From positions 1-37,386 of the forward strand of contig CALBLZ010000114.1 in NCBI GenBank assembly GCA_937895715.1: DNA of 37,386 nucleotides, written 5' to 3'. The stretch is from an uncultured Candidatus Berkelbacteria bacterium. GTDB lineage: Bacteria > Patescibacteriota > UBA1384 > CAILIB01. The first letter of the stretch is position 1, and the number at the start of each line of letters is the position of its first letter. The position numbers were made by a program, and so were the translations under genes. Shown here piece by piece: positions 9,301-16,507 of the stretch. The notes under the pieces are model-generated. The model ran no database searches, had not been told where the DNA came from, and saw only the letters and a list, made by a program, of their open reading frames with translations.

Positions 9301-9753
9301 GGTTGTTATGAGTCCCTGATACCCACTCTGAGCTAATCCAAGGCTCACCCAAGCCGAACGCTTAAGTGCGTCTGCGGAGTAGGTAGCAGCGTCGGCTGAG
9401 GTAACCTCCGCACGAAAAATCTCAGCCCGAGCAGATTGGTCGGTTACTAAACTGAGTTTTAGGTGGGTAAACGAGTACGTGGCACCAACACCGCCAAACA
9501 TGTCGCGGGCACTGACTATCAGATCTTGCGTACCGGCTTTGGTTTGATCAATAGCACAGCCAAAATCGGCGAGTGTGATTTCTGGACTAGGTGTAGCGGC
9601 TGGTGCGGCAGTAGCGACTGGCGTAGGAGCTTGTTCAGCTGCTAGGGCAACTGAGGCAGAATTCAAAACGCCTACCCCAATCTGGGCAGACGCCAAAAAC
9701 GCCGCAACAAACCGCGTAGCCCAAGAGTAGCGGGAGGTCCGCAATAATCCCAT
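6373..9753 (-). CDS. VirB6/TrbL-like multi-spanning membrane protein with long cytosolic tail
   Basis: A 1126-residue protein with three parts. Residues 1-39 form a signal peptide ending SVALAAEQA, followed by a Pro/Ala/Thr linker and an extracytoplasmic beta-rich domain to about residue 230. Residues about 235-640 hold several membrane helices (for example LMIAGLVCGLVVTVRAF, MLPTLVVGFIVANFSLFIIR, VFIIRTIVIYFLAPLSPIGF, GIITYIFMMICMMRA), the layout of VirB6/TrbL-type inner-membrane components. From about 650 to the end is a highly charged Lys/Glu/Ala-rich helical region of some 470 residues. TATAAT lies 6 bases before the ATG. Such proteins are a known component of type IV secretion-like gene sets, but no VirB4, VirD4 or other partner is visible here. 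The fold class is supported; the machine it serves is inference. Confidence 0.7.
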   Translation of the reverse strand: MGLLRTSRYSWATRFVAAFLASAQIGVGVLNSASVALAAEQAPTPVATAAPAATPSPEITLADFGCAIDQTKAGTQDLIVSARDMFGGVGATYSFTHLKLSLVTDQSARAEIFRAEVTSADAATYSADALKRSAWVSLGLAQSGYQGLITTDTESNGTFFDGTAEAGKQYLYLFRADTTMQPTDASCAVSGTVTYAGTSTENFSAVVDKVATGGRSAVEEERNLAVEFFGDTQCGNVLKVVARPWLMIAGLVCGLVVTVRAFSIYFLYQSMAFLATASGIKFTSDIDVSDFILSAIIPQEFIGIDLQNKLVGINSDGVANGAGATMGSVVITGHSFLLNIVNTLLVLGFILIALANILQIQVKTYELKKMLPTLVVGFIVANFSLFIIRAGLEIVTIVGQGLFEVNGASIISTSQQSLATTAPAAQRTNGRSQTVFIPPNISDPKTTGYTAPGCAPNAPADLWCFVRAVSSVGGNPEARLTVPKSFQAPSGWAALNPWAWSGAAVDSLEEPDWTAIIMQAILNLLVLFNAVIFFCLGAVFIIRTIVIYFLAPLSPIGFMGMVVPQLKAIGDPFKKNLANWLFMPLNTFFWIWLAFMWVRTSWTIPGFNAVFLDTDKAATGGAVYFNLPTIPGIITYIFMMICMMRALKTPDSMAGELKGLVGKITAKPGKLWEATGGKQIERAKKFTSGAAKFATGFGLDKAEGLLKMAGANKAVKSKQGTFTALATTDYNKAKVAHNKGVNVEAMKIKREAHANGNFITAQEALAQAKQKIGPMQSQADFVKGRVTAYSEEEKKNYLRDESKQNAVGWLRGLGKRTDTLIQKMENSNKASEQKLESQINVRLAMSSNRLPGGLLYRHASDRAKEDALIASSADAATKSKIEEDFATGGPLPGLAMINKQQRREVGIRKSAMENKAKATESKEAYEAAFVYAARQYSMGKNMDNITDPVEKEMLKQAGKNIKAEFGEEVKKVNLSDMGKRSFDPKHDDKLWKALLAGGAWNADASAFATDDAERKEINTAAHQYGRVHSGITSAGNVDNHEVLAAYVNQLNSWLSQSTNPELRSQMADVMKAFKDVQTAHTVFTTNRDDTSKKNYSAKISAFNAVYNKKIGDKLELLSENRGKYAV

Positions 9754-9765
9754 GCAATTATTATA
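9754..9765 (-). promoter_or_regulatory. Consensus -10 at the VirB6-like operon head
   Basis: A perfect TATAAT (9760-9765 on the minus strand), then AATTGC, then the ATG at 9753. The gap predicts a leaderless transcript. No clear -35 at 17 bases. The best -10 match among the leaderless-type starts in the window. Confidence 0.55.
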
Positions 9766-9789
9766 TACCCACGGAGTAGCAACCTGAAA

Positions 9790-10386
9790 CTATGGAGTGG
9801 GAAGTAGCCAATTTGGCGAGAGCGCATCCCGAGCAGCGCGAGCACTATCGGCTTTGGGACGGAACCTTGCGTCTAGTTCCGCAAGTTTTTCATACACAAG
9901 ATAGGCCTGGTGCCAGGCTTCGGGATATTTCGCATCGAGCGTGAGAGCCGTCTCTACCGGGTACCGCGCCAGCGCGTACTCGCCAACCTCTGCTAGTTCT
10001 ATCGACTTGGTGAGAGCAGCTTTCGGCGTTACAAACTGCTCGGTTGCCTCATCAATCATGCGTACGAGTGAGGTATTCCCCTGCTCAGCAAAAAATGAGC
10101 GGGCAACCCGTGGGTCGGTAGCGGCAACGGTTGCGAGTGAGAGACGATCCACTGCCGCCGCGTTCAAATCATACACGCGCGACGCGCGACGGTACTCTGC
10201 TTGTGCTTGGTCAAACTGACGGGCGGCAAGGTAGGCATCACCTCGCATCACAAATCTGTCGCTCGCCCACATACGAATCGGCAAGCCGAGCTGGTAGGCG
10301 ATCAGGGCTGGGAGGGCAATGCCAAGTAAGAGGATGAGTATCGCTCGTTTGGCTGAGTATCGTTTAGGCGCAAGATCTTTCACCAT
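9790..10386 (-). CDS. Membrane-anchored TPR-like protein, unknown function
   Basis: A 198-residue protein with a basic N-terminus, one membrane helix (AILILLLGIALPALIAYQLG, about 14-33) and a C-terminal domain facing outward. That domain contains TPR-like helix pairs: GDAYLAARQFDQAQAEYRRA, then GEYALARYPVETALTLDAKYPEAWHQAYLVYEK. It has no catalytic motif that I recognise. It starts 6 bases after valS ends and is probably read through from it. TPR pairs usually hold partner proteins, so an envelope scaffold role is plausible but unproven. Confidence 0.7.
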   Translation of the reverse strand: MVKDLAPKRYSAKRAILILLLGIALPALIAYQLGLPIRMWASDRFVMRGDAYLAARQFDQAQAEYRRASRVYDLNAAAVDRLSLATVAATDPRVARSFFAEQGNTSLVRMIDEATEQFVTPKAALTKSIELAEVGEYALARYPVETALTLDAKYPEAWHQAYLVYEKLAELDARFRPKADSARAARDALSPNWLLPTP

Positions 10387-10392
10387 GCGCGG

Positions 10393-12582
10393 CTATTCTT
10401 GCGTCGGCCAACTCTCTGCAATGAGCTGCCCCTTACCTTCGTGCAGATTCTGCCAAATCGCTTCTGTTACAAACGGCATAAAGGGATGGGCAAGCTTGAG
10501 AATGTTGGTGAGGCTATACCAAAGAATAGCGGCTGTTTTATCAGTTATTGTATCCGCACCTTCTTCCTTTTGGTTCTTAGCCGCCTCAATGTAGACATCG
10601 GCAAACTCATGCCACGCAAACTCATGTAGCTTTTGTACTGCTTGGGCGAAACGGTAGTTTTCTAGGTGGTCTGAAATATCTGTGATTGAACAATGTATAG
10701 CTAATAGAATCTTGAAGTCCGCCGCGGTAAACCCAGTTTTCTTTAGTTCTACCAGCAGATCAGCCAATTCAAGTCCTCGCCCATCTTTATTCGTAATTCT
10801 GTAGCCTGGCCGACCTTCACTATCCCTTCCCTGAAGCTTTGCCTTAAACTGAGCGTTATCTGGAAGATCCTCAACCTTGCGGTCACCAATCTGCATCATT
10901 ACAAAGCGACTCATGTTCCAGAGCTTGTTCGCAAAGTTACGGCCCCCAACAATTTTTTCTTCTGGTAGCGGTAAGTCGCCTGCAGCAGCACTTCCAACAA
11001 CCAACCCAAAGCGGAGTGCGTCAACACCATACTTTGCGGCGAGTTCAACCGGAGAGACTACATTCCCCTTCGACTTACTCATCTTCTTGCCCTGGGCGTC
11101 GTTTACCATGCCGTGGAAGTACACGTTCTTAAACGGTACTTTATCGGTGAGATAAAGGCCCATCATTAACATACGGGTAACCCAGGAGAAGATGAGGTCA
11201 CGGCCGGTTTCCATAACTGAGGTTGGGTAAAAGTGCTCAAGGTAGTCTTCGCCCATTGCTTCCATAACAGCAACTGGCCACTGGGCAGATGAAAACCAAG
11301 TATCAAAGATGTCAGGATCGTTAGCAACTTCGGGAACCTCTGGCATTGCATCCTTAATTGGAATTCCCCACCAAATCTGGCGTGAAATATTCCAATCTCG
11401 TAGCCCCCTCAGCCAGTCAAGTTGAATCTTTTTGTACCCTTCTGGGAAATACTGCACCTCACCCTTTTCGATTGCCTCAATGGCGCGGTCAGCCAGCGGC
11501 CGAACCTTTACATACCACTGCGGCATTACCATTGGTTCAATTGGCTGCAGTGATTTGTAACATAGAGCTACCGAGTGGCGGTAGTTTTCGTCAATCTTTT
11601 CGATGAGACCAAGGACCTGAAGCTTTTCGGCGATTGCCTTACGTGCCTCGACTGACTTCATGCCTGCAAACTCGCCGGCAATGGGGAGAAGCTTTCCATC
11701 CATCCCAATAACTGGGGTAATTGGCAGATTATGACGCTGGGCAATCTCAAAGTCGATCGGATCGTGCGCTGGAGTGATCGTCATGGCCCCCGTGCCAAAC
11801 TCTGGCTTAATGGCGTCGTCAGCAATAACATTCATTTGAATGAACTCGCCTGTTGCGATCTGTACCGAGTAGGATTTACCGATGAACTCTTGATAGCGAG
11901 CATCGTCTGGGTGCACCACGATTGTTTTGTCGCCAAACTTGGTTTCTGGGCGCACGGTAGCAATCGTGATCGGGCCGTACTTTATGTAGTACAGCGGGTC
12001 GGTTCGATCTTCGTGTAGCACTTCGATTTCGGAGTAGGCAGTGCGGTACTTTACCGAATAGTTTACGATACGCTCACCTCGGTAAATCAGACCTTCTTCA
12101 TACATTTTACGGAAGGTTTTGTAGACCCGCTCAACTACCTTCTCATCTAGGGTAAACCGGTTAGTATCCCAATCGGTTGAGGCACCCATCATGCGAACCT
12201 GATCCTCGATGTTCTGCTTATTTGCCAGTGTAAAAGCCATCGTTTCTTCGCGGAACTGTTCTTGGGTCATCTGAAACCGTGACCGGCCTTCTTTTTCGAG
12301 CTTTTTTTCGAATACAATCTGGGTTTCAAAACCTGCGTGGTCGGTGCCCATTACCATGAGCGTGCGATCGCCCTTCATGCGGTGGTAGCGTGTCATTATA
12401 TCTTCGAGCGTGCATACCAGCGCGTGCCCCATATGCAGGTTGCCGTTGGCATTAAATGGTGGCATTACCAACGACCACGGTTCTCCATCTCCCTGTGGTT
12501 TAAAGGCACCAGAAGACTCCCACATTTTGTAGATGCGGTCCTCGTGTTCGGATGCGATATAGGCTTTAGGGAGCTCGTTCAT
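10393..12582 (-). CDS. valS: Valyl-tRNA synthetase, compact form
   Basis: Class I synthetase charging tRNA-Val in the cytosol. The HIGH signature is GNLHMGHAL (His50, Gly52, His53), followed by MGTDHAGFETQIVFEKKL, as in ValRS. The editing (CP1) domain has TVRPETKFGD and TPAHDPIDFEIA, where the Asp that recognises misactivated Thr is kept. RQIWWGIPI is followed almost at once by DPDIFDTWFSSAQWP; ValRS usually has a longer Cys-containing insert here, which is missing. KMSKS is at 500-504. At 729 residues it is about 150 shorter than usual bacterial ValRS and lacks the C-terminal coiled-coil arm that contacts tRNA. The start has no Shine-Dalgarno at normal distance. ValRS rather than IleRS/LeuRS is judged from the HIGH, editing and DTWFSS motifs. 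Confidence 0.93.
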   Translation of the reverse strand: MNELPKAYIASEHEDRIYKMWESSGAFKPQGDGEPWSLVMPPFNANGNLHMGHALVCTLEDIMTRYHRMKGDRTLMVMGTDHAGFETQIVFEKKLEKEGRSRFQMTQEQFREETMAFTLANKQNIEDQVRMMGASTDWDTNRFTLDEKVVERVYKTFRKMYEEGLIYRGERIVNYSVKYRTAYSEIEVLHEDRTDPLYYIKYGPITIATVRPETKFGDKTIVVHPDDARYQEFIGKSYSVQIATGEFIQMNVIADDAIKPEFGTGAMTITPAHDPIDFEIAQRHNLPITPVIGMDGKLLPIAGEFAGMKSVEARKAIAEKLQVLGLIEKIDENYRHSVALCYKSLQPIEPMVMPQWYVKVRPLADRAIEAIEKGEVQYFPEGYKKIQLDWLRGLRDWNISRQIWWGIPIKDAMPEVPEVANDPDIFDTWFSSAQWPVAVMEAMGEDYLEHFYPTSVMETGRDLIFSWVTRMLMMGLYLTDKVPFKNVYFHGMVNDAQGKKMSKSKGNVVSPVELAAKYGVDALRFGLVVGSAAAGDLPLPEEKIVGGRNFANKLWNMSRFVMMQIGDRKVEDLPDNAQFKAKLQGRDSEGRPGYRITNKDGRGLELADLLVELKKTGFTAADFKILLAIHCSITDISDHLENYRFAQAVQKLHEFAWHEFADVYIEAAKNQKEEGADTITDKTAAILWYSLTNILKLAHPFMPFVTEAIWQNLHEGKGQLIAESWPTQE

Positions 12583-12622
12583 ACCTCAGCACTCTAGCGG
12601 AAAAACACTGTCTGCGCCAGAT

Positions 12623-12856
12623 TTAGGCAGTAGCAATTGCGCGACGAGCTGTCACCTTTTGTTTGGTGCTTTCTTTAAGTTCTTTCGTCTTTGCTTCGAT
12701 CGAATCAACCTTGTCGGTGTAATTATTTATTGTTTCAGCCATCGTTAGGTCGTAGTGGTCCATAGCTTCCTCGAGCTGAGGTAGGAGACCATCTAAAAAT
12801 TCTTGAATTTCCTCAAGCTCCGAAATCTCCTTGGCTAGTAGCTCTTGCTCGCTCAT
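12623..12856 (-). CDS. Small coiled-coil protein
   Basis: A 77-residue, mostly acidic protein with heptad-like leucine/isoleucine spacing (ISELEEIQEFLDGLLPQLEEAM) and a basic Thr/Ala-rich C-terminus (KVTARRAIATA). It has no membrane helix and no family I can name. Its ATG overlaps the stop of the 262-residue gene as ATGA, so it is translationally coupled to it, and valS follows about 40 bases downstream. The pair probably makes two parts of one complex. Confidence 0.65.
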   Translation of the reverse strand: MSEQELLAKEISELEEIQEFLDGLLPQLEEAMDHYDLTMAETINNYTDKVDSIEAKTKELKESTKQKVTARRAIATA

Positions 12857-13641
12857 GATGGTTGAGTGAATTTACTCATGCGCTGACGAAGTCCAGCCAA
12901 TCGCTGCGCTGTGGCTTCTCGGCTCGATATAAGCAGGCTCTTTTGATACGCAAGTTGCTGCATAAGTGTTCGAACCTCTCCCGTTCCGCCATTTTCCTTA
13001 AAATCAATTTCGAGCATGGTACGAATATCACCTTTTTGGTACGCCTCTTGGTACGCGGCATTGTGGGTATTCGGATCAAAGTAGAGCTCTGTATACTCGG
13101 CGACCTTCCCCGTTGCGGCTAGATTGCCTTTAGCCAGGGCGCGTGAGTAGTAGGCGTCGTCCACATTTTCGCGAATGTGCTTGTCGTGGCGACGGTGTTC
13201 AAAAATATCAATTTCAAAGTCTAACTTAAACAGCTGCTCTTCCTGCTCAGCAACAACCCGGCGTAGCTCGGCAAACTCAGTGCGCTGAGCAGATCGCTCA
13301 CGCCAGCCTGCTACCCAAGCCGTTGGTTTAGCAAAGGCATTTTTTGCCGTAATAACACGGGCTTCGAGGAATTCTCCGGTATTCTGCAGCAAATCTCCCA
13401 CGAGGGAGCGACCTTTCTCGGCAATCTCTTGTCGAAAGGCATCGCCTCCGTCAATTGCAATCGCCTCAGCGGCTGATGCATCTGCAGAAATCAGGTTTAA
13501 CCGTTGCCCAAGGCCTCGCAACCCCTCCAAGGCACCCCGCAGGCCTGGTACGCGCTCACGCCTAGCCGGAGACTCTGTGGTAGGAGTCTCGGCAATCGGA
13601 GCTCGCTCAACATCCTTCCAGAAGACTTCTTTCATTACCAT
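12853..13641 (-). CDS. Uncharacterised coiled-coil protein, operon head
   Basis: A 262-residue soluble protein without recognised domains. Residues 1-60 are Pro/Thr/Glu/Arg-rich and look disordered. Then come long charged helices, including FAELRRVVAEQEEQLFKLDFEIDIFEHRRH and a C-terminal LISSREATAQRLAGLRQRMSKF. Two ATGs (13641 and 13635) are possible; I take 13641 because TTGACT-17-TACCAT ends 6 bases before it, putting transcription start on that codon. The operon runs on through the 77-residue protein, valS and the TPR-like gene. Function unknown. Confidence 0.65.
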   Translation of the reverse strand: MVMKEVFWKDVERAPIAETPTTESPARRERVPGLRGALEGLRGLGQRLNLISADASAAEAIAIDGGDAFRQEIAEKGRSLVGDLLQNTGEFLEARVITAKNAFAKPTAWVAGWRERSAQRTEFAELRRVVAEQEEQLFKLDFEIDIFEHRRHDKHIRENVDDAYYSRALAKGNLAATGKVAEYTELYFDPNTHNAAYQEAYQKGDIRTMLEIDFKENGGTGEVRTLMQQLAYQKSLLISSREATAQRLAGLRQRMSKFTQPS

Positions 13642-13676
13642 GGCTTTATGGTATGTCCCTTACGTCAACCAGTCAA
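13642..13676 (-). promoter_or_regulatory. Promoter of the coiled-coil/valS operon (divergent from femAB-like gene)
   Basis: On the minus strand: -35 TTGACT (13671-13676), 17-base spacer, -10 TACCAT (13648-13653), AAAGCC, then ATG at 13641. It is one of the clearest two-box promoters in the window and predicts a leaderless message. For the divergent plus-strand gene, TATGCT (13690-13695) lies 11 bases before its ATG at 13707, a weaker match. Confidence 0.6.
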
Positions 13677-13706
13677 ATTGATTCTGAAATATGCTAGGCT
13701 GGATTA

Positions 13707-14660
13707 ATGGACCATCCTCACGTTGAACCACTCTCACGCTTCTTACACTCAGCTGCCTGGGAAGCGCACCTGGTGCACGACTACCCGCTCGTACATCGCG
13801 ATTCGCAGACTGACACACTGTTTACACAAATCCTCCTACCGTTAAAGGGAAGTTTTTGGCGTGGAAGCCGTATTCCCGTACCAGAAAACTGGAAGCTTCC
13901 TGACTTGCCGGGCAATCCGTGGTTTATTCGCATTCAACCCGACACTCTTGCCGCTGAACAGACCCTACGCAAAACGTTTAAGGGTCGCCTGCGTACGGTA
14001 AAGCGCTCAATTCAGCCTCCCCAAACCGTAGCGATCGATCTGCAGAAAGCTCAGCTTGAGATTTTAGAAGAGATGCACCAGAAGCATCGATACAACATTA
14101 AAGTTGCACAGAAGGCTGGGCTTACTATCCGGATAGTAAGTAGTCACTTTATTGAAGAATTTGACACGCTCTGGAATCTGATAGAAAAAACCAGTTCCCA
14201 CCACGAGATTAGAAGCTTTGAGCGCCCGCACTATGAATCAATTGTGCAGTCTCTTCAGTCGGACCACATGGTTCACCTTGCTTTTGCCAGTACCGCTGAT
14301 GGAACACCGGTGGCTGGAGCTTTACTCATCCGCTGTGGCGACGTGCTCACCTACCTACATGGAGGTTCTGACTACGAGCAGCGCGCCCTGATGGCACCCT
14401 ACCTGCTCCACTGGGGCATCATTGAGTGGGCCAAGGCAGAAAACCTGAAAACCTATGATTTATGGGGTGTAAACACACGCGATGGCAAACCAATTGCGCA
14501 CCACCCTTCGTACGGCACCAGTCGCTTCAAGCTTGGGTTTGGCGGGACCCTAGTGCACTATCCGCGTAGCTACGATATTATCTTGAAACCTTTCTGGTAT
14601 AGTCTGTACAGATTGGGGCAGTTCTTCCGTCGTACACCAGCTTCGTTTAACGATCACTAG
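13707..14660 (+). CDS. FemAB/FemX-like peptidoglycan peptidyltransferase
   Basis: A 317-residue protein of the FemABX family (double GNAT fold), which adds amino acids from aminoacyl-tRNA to the peptidoglycan stem peptide at the cytosolic membrane face. Family marks: PWFIRIQPDTL, TFKGRLRTVKRSIQPPQTVAIDL (the usual K..R..i.P..t..lDL), HRYNIKVAQKAGLTIR (the usual RrnirkAeKkGv), VAGALLIRCGDVLTYLHGGSD, APYLLHWGIIEWAK and TYDLWGV. It heads a four-gene operon; the MurE-like ligase starts 2 bases after its stop, which supports a role in stem-peptide or cross-bridge synthesis. Which amino acid it adds cannot be read from sequence. Confidence 0.88.
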   Translation: MDHPHVEPLSRFLHSAAWEAHLVHDYPLVHRDSQTDTLFTQILLPLKGSFWRGSRIPVPENWKLPDLPGNPWFIRIQPDTLAAEQTLRKTFKGRLRTVKRSIQPPQTVAIDLQKAQLEILEEMHQKHRYNIKVAQKAGLTIRIVSSHFIEEFDTLWNLIEKTSSHHEIRSFERPHYESIVQSLQSDHMVHLAFASTADGTPVAGALLIRCGDVLTYLHGGSDYEQRALMAPYLLHWGIIEWAKAENLKTYDLWGVNTRDGKPIAHHPSYGTSRFKLGFGGTLVHYPRSYDIILKPFWYSLYRLGQFFRRTPASFNDH

Positions 14661-14662
14661 CC

Positions 14663-16054
14663 ATGTTAGCACGCGTCAAAACCTTCTTCCGACGCCATCT
14701 CTCCCGCCGCCAGATTAACTTTCTCCACAAACTGGAGGCCATGTACTGGTCGGCTCGGTTTGGTTTTCCTGCCCGTTCAATGGTGGTGTTTGGTATTACT
14801 GGAACCAAGGGCAAGACTACAGCAAGCCATTTTTTAACCTCGATTCTCGAGGAAGCTGGCTACACCGTTGGGATGGCAACTACGGTAGATTTTCAGATTG
14901 GTGACGAAATTCGCACCAACCAAGCTAATAAGAGTGTGTTGCACCCAAAGTACCTCCAGTCTCTCTTAAAAGAGATGAAAGAGGCCCGCTGTAACGTTGT
15001 AGTGCTCGAAGTCACCTCACACGCCATCGACCAAAACCGTATTTGGGGAATCCCAATTCGTTTTGCCGGGTTTACCAACCTAGGCCACGACCACCTCGAC
15101 TACCATGGAACCATGGAGATCTATCGGGACACTAAAAAGAAGCTCTTTATGGGCCGACACCTGCGTGCCATGGCGGCCAATGCTGACGATGTGGTAGGTA
15201 AACAATTCCTAGAGCAATCACCAGCGCCTCGAAAAGTTGGTTTTTCTACAGAGGGAATTGAGGATGTACCAGGTACCACCGACATGGTGTACGCAGATAA
15301 GATCTCTGCCAACTCTACCAGTGCTACCTTTACCTTAATTAACGAGGAAGAGTCAGAGCGTGTGCAGCTTCAGCTCCCCGGGCGCTTTAACGTTGAGAAT
15401 GCACTCCTCGCTGCCTCACTTGCGCTCAACCTAAACCTAAAACTGAGCACTATTGCCGCAGGACTCCAACGCTTAGAGCGGGTGGCTGGCCGTCTGGAGA
15501 GCATTGAGACAAAAAAGGGATTCACTATTCTTATCGACTACGCCCACACACCTGATTCTCTCGAGAAACTCTACTCTACTCTGCGCCCTGACGTGCGCGG
15601 CCGCATGATTGGAGTCTTGGGTTGCACTGGTGACCGTGACAAGACCAAGCGTCCGATTATGGGTGCGCTCGCAGCGCGTTTTTGTGATCTCGTATACATC
15701 ACAGATGAAGAACCCTACAGCGAAGATCCATCGGCAATTATTGAGGAAGTAGCACGCGGTGTCCCCCGAGGTCGCTCACTCTTCAAGCCAAGCCGCGACC
15801 AGCTGATTAAACGCCAAGAGCGCCCAATCTTTAAAAAAGAAGAAGCCGCCGACGGCGAGGGAGTATGGTGGTGGAAGGTGCCTGAGCGACGCGATGCAAT
15901 TGAGCGAGCTATCAAGCAGTGTCGCTTAGACGATGTTGTACTCCTCACCGGCATGGGTGCCCAGGAGTATAAGATTGTTGGCACCGAGAAGGTTCCCTGG
16001 AGTGATCGTGATGTTGTAATGGAAATCCTTAAAGCCGAAAAGCTAGTCGCATAA
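14663..16054 (+). CDS. murE: MurE-like Mur ligase without the N-terminal domain
   Basis: A 463-residue ATP-dependent amide ligase, expected to add the third amino acid to UDP-MurNAc-L-Ala-D-Glu. The P-loop GTKGKTT is at 47-53, much earlier than usual (past residue 100), so the UDP-substrate domain is replaced by a short basic stretch. Next come LEVTSHAIDQNRI, FTNLGHDHLDYHGTMEIYRDTKKKLF (with the Lys carbamylated in Mur enzymes), GRFNVENALLA, VAGRLESI and DYAHTPDSLE. The amino-acid selecting loop, DNPR in meso-DAP enzymes, reads DEEPYSEDP. The later GKGHE motif reads GMGAQE. These changes argue against meso-DAP and leave the substrate open; a MurT/CphA-like side branch is possible. FemAB upstream fits a peptidoglycan role. 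Confidence 0.85.
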   Translation: MLARVKTFFRRHLSRRQINFLHKLEAMYWSARFGFPARSMVVFGITGTKGKTTASHFLTSILEEAGYTVGMATTVDFQIGDEIRTNQANKSVLHPKYLQSLLKEMKEARCNVVVLEVTSHAIDQNRIWGIPIRFAGFTNLGHDHLDYHGTMEIYRDTKKKLFMGRHLRAMAANADDVVGKQFLEQSPAPRKVGFSTEGIEDVPGTTDMVYADKISANSTSATFTLINEEESERVQLQLPGRFNVENALLAASLALNLNLKLSTIAAGLQRLERVAGRLESIETKKGFTILIDYAHTPDSLEKLYSTLRPDVRGRMIGVLGCTGDRDKTKRPIMGALAARFCDLVYITDEEPYSEDPSAIIEEVARGVPRGRSLFKPSRDQLIKRQERPIFKKEEAADGEGVWWWKVPERRDAIERAIKQCRLDDVVLLTGMGAQEYKIVGTEKVPWSDRDVVMEILKAEKLVA

Positions 16055-16063
16055 CTCTTACCT

Positions 16064-16507
16064 ATGCTGAGCAAAGCAGCGCGCAGAACCCTAACTATTC
16101 TCCATAGCCTCTTGTTTGTTGGGTCGATCTTTATGATCCTTACAACAACCGGCTTCGTTAACGATATGGGAGATTTCCTAAGCAAAACCCTAAGCTTTTT
16201 CTTGTGGGTAGCGGTGATCGGCACCCCATTTATTACTGCGGCTGGCGCCATAATCACCTGGAAGAAGCGGGATACTAGTAAGCGCCTGAACACCTACTCG
16301 TGGATGGCCTTAGGCTGGTTTGTTCTTCACCTATTCTTACTAATTTGGCTTCTCTTTTTTGCAATTGAAAGCCAGGCACAGCCCGAAGGCAACAGCTCAC
16401 TCGATTGGCTGCTAAGCACCTATGCTATTTTCATCTTCCCAGTATCATGTGCGGTAGCTCTGTACCTACTTACTCCGGCCAAAAAGAAGGTGGAGTCCAA
16501 TGGATAA
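16064..16507 (+). CDS. Four-helix membrane protein, unknown
   Basis: A 147-residue protein with four predicted membrane helices (about LTILHSLLFVGSIFMILTT, FFLWVAVIGTPFITAAGAII, WMALGWFVLHLFLLIWLLFF, YAIFIFPVSCAVALYLL) and short polar ends. It belongs to no family I recognise. It lies 9 bases after the Mur ligase and its stop overlaps the polA start by 8 bases; the 3' end of this gene also supplies a GGTGGAG stretch just before the polA ATG. Confidence 0.75.
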   Translation: MLSKAARRTLTILHSLLFVGSIFMILTTTGFVNDMGDFLSKTLSFFLWVAVIGTPFITAAGAIITWKKRDTSKRLNTYSWMALGWFVLHLFLLIWLLFFAIESQAQPEGNSSLDWLLSTYAIFIFPVSCAVALYLLTPAKKKVESNG

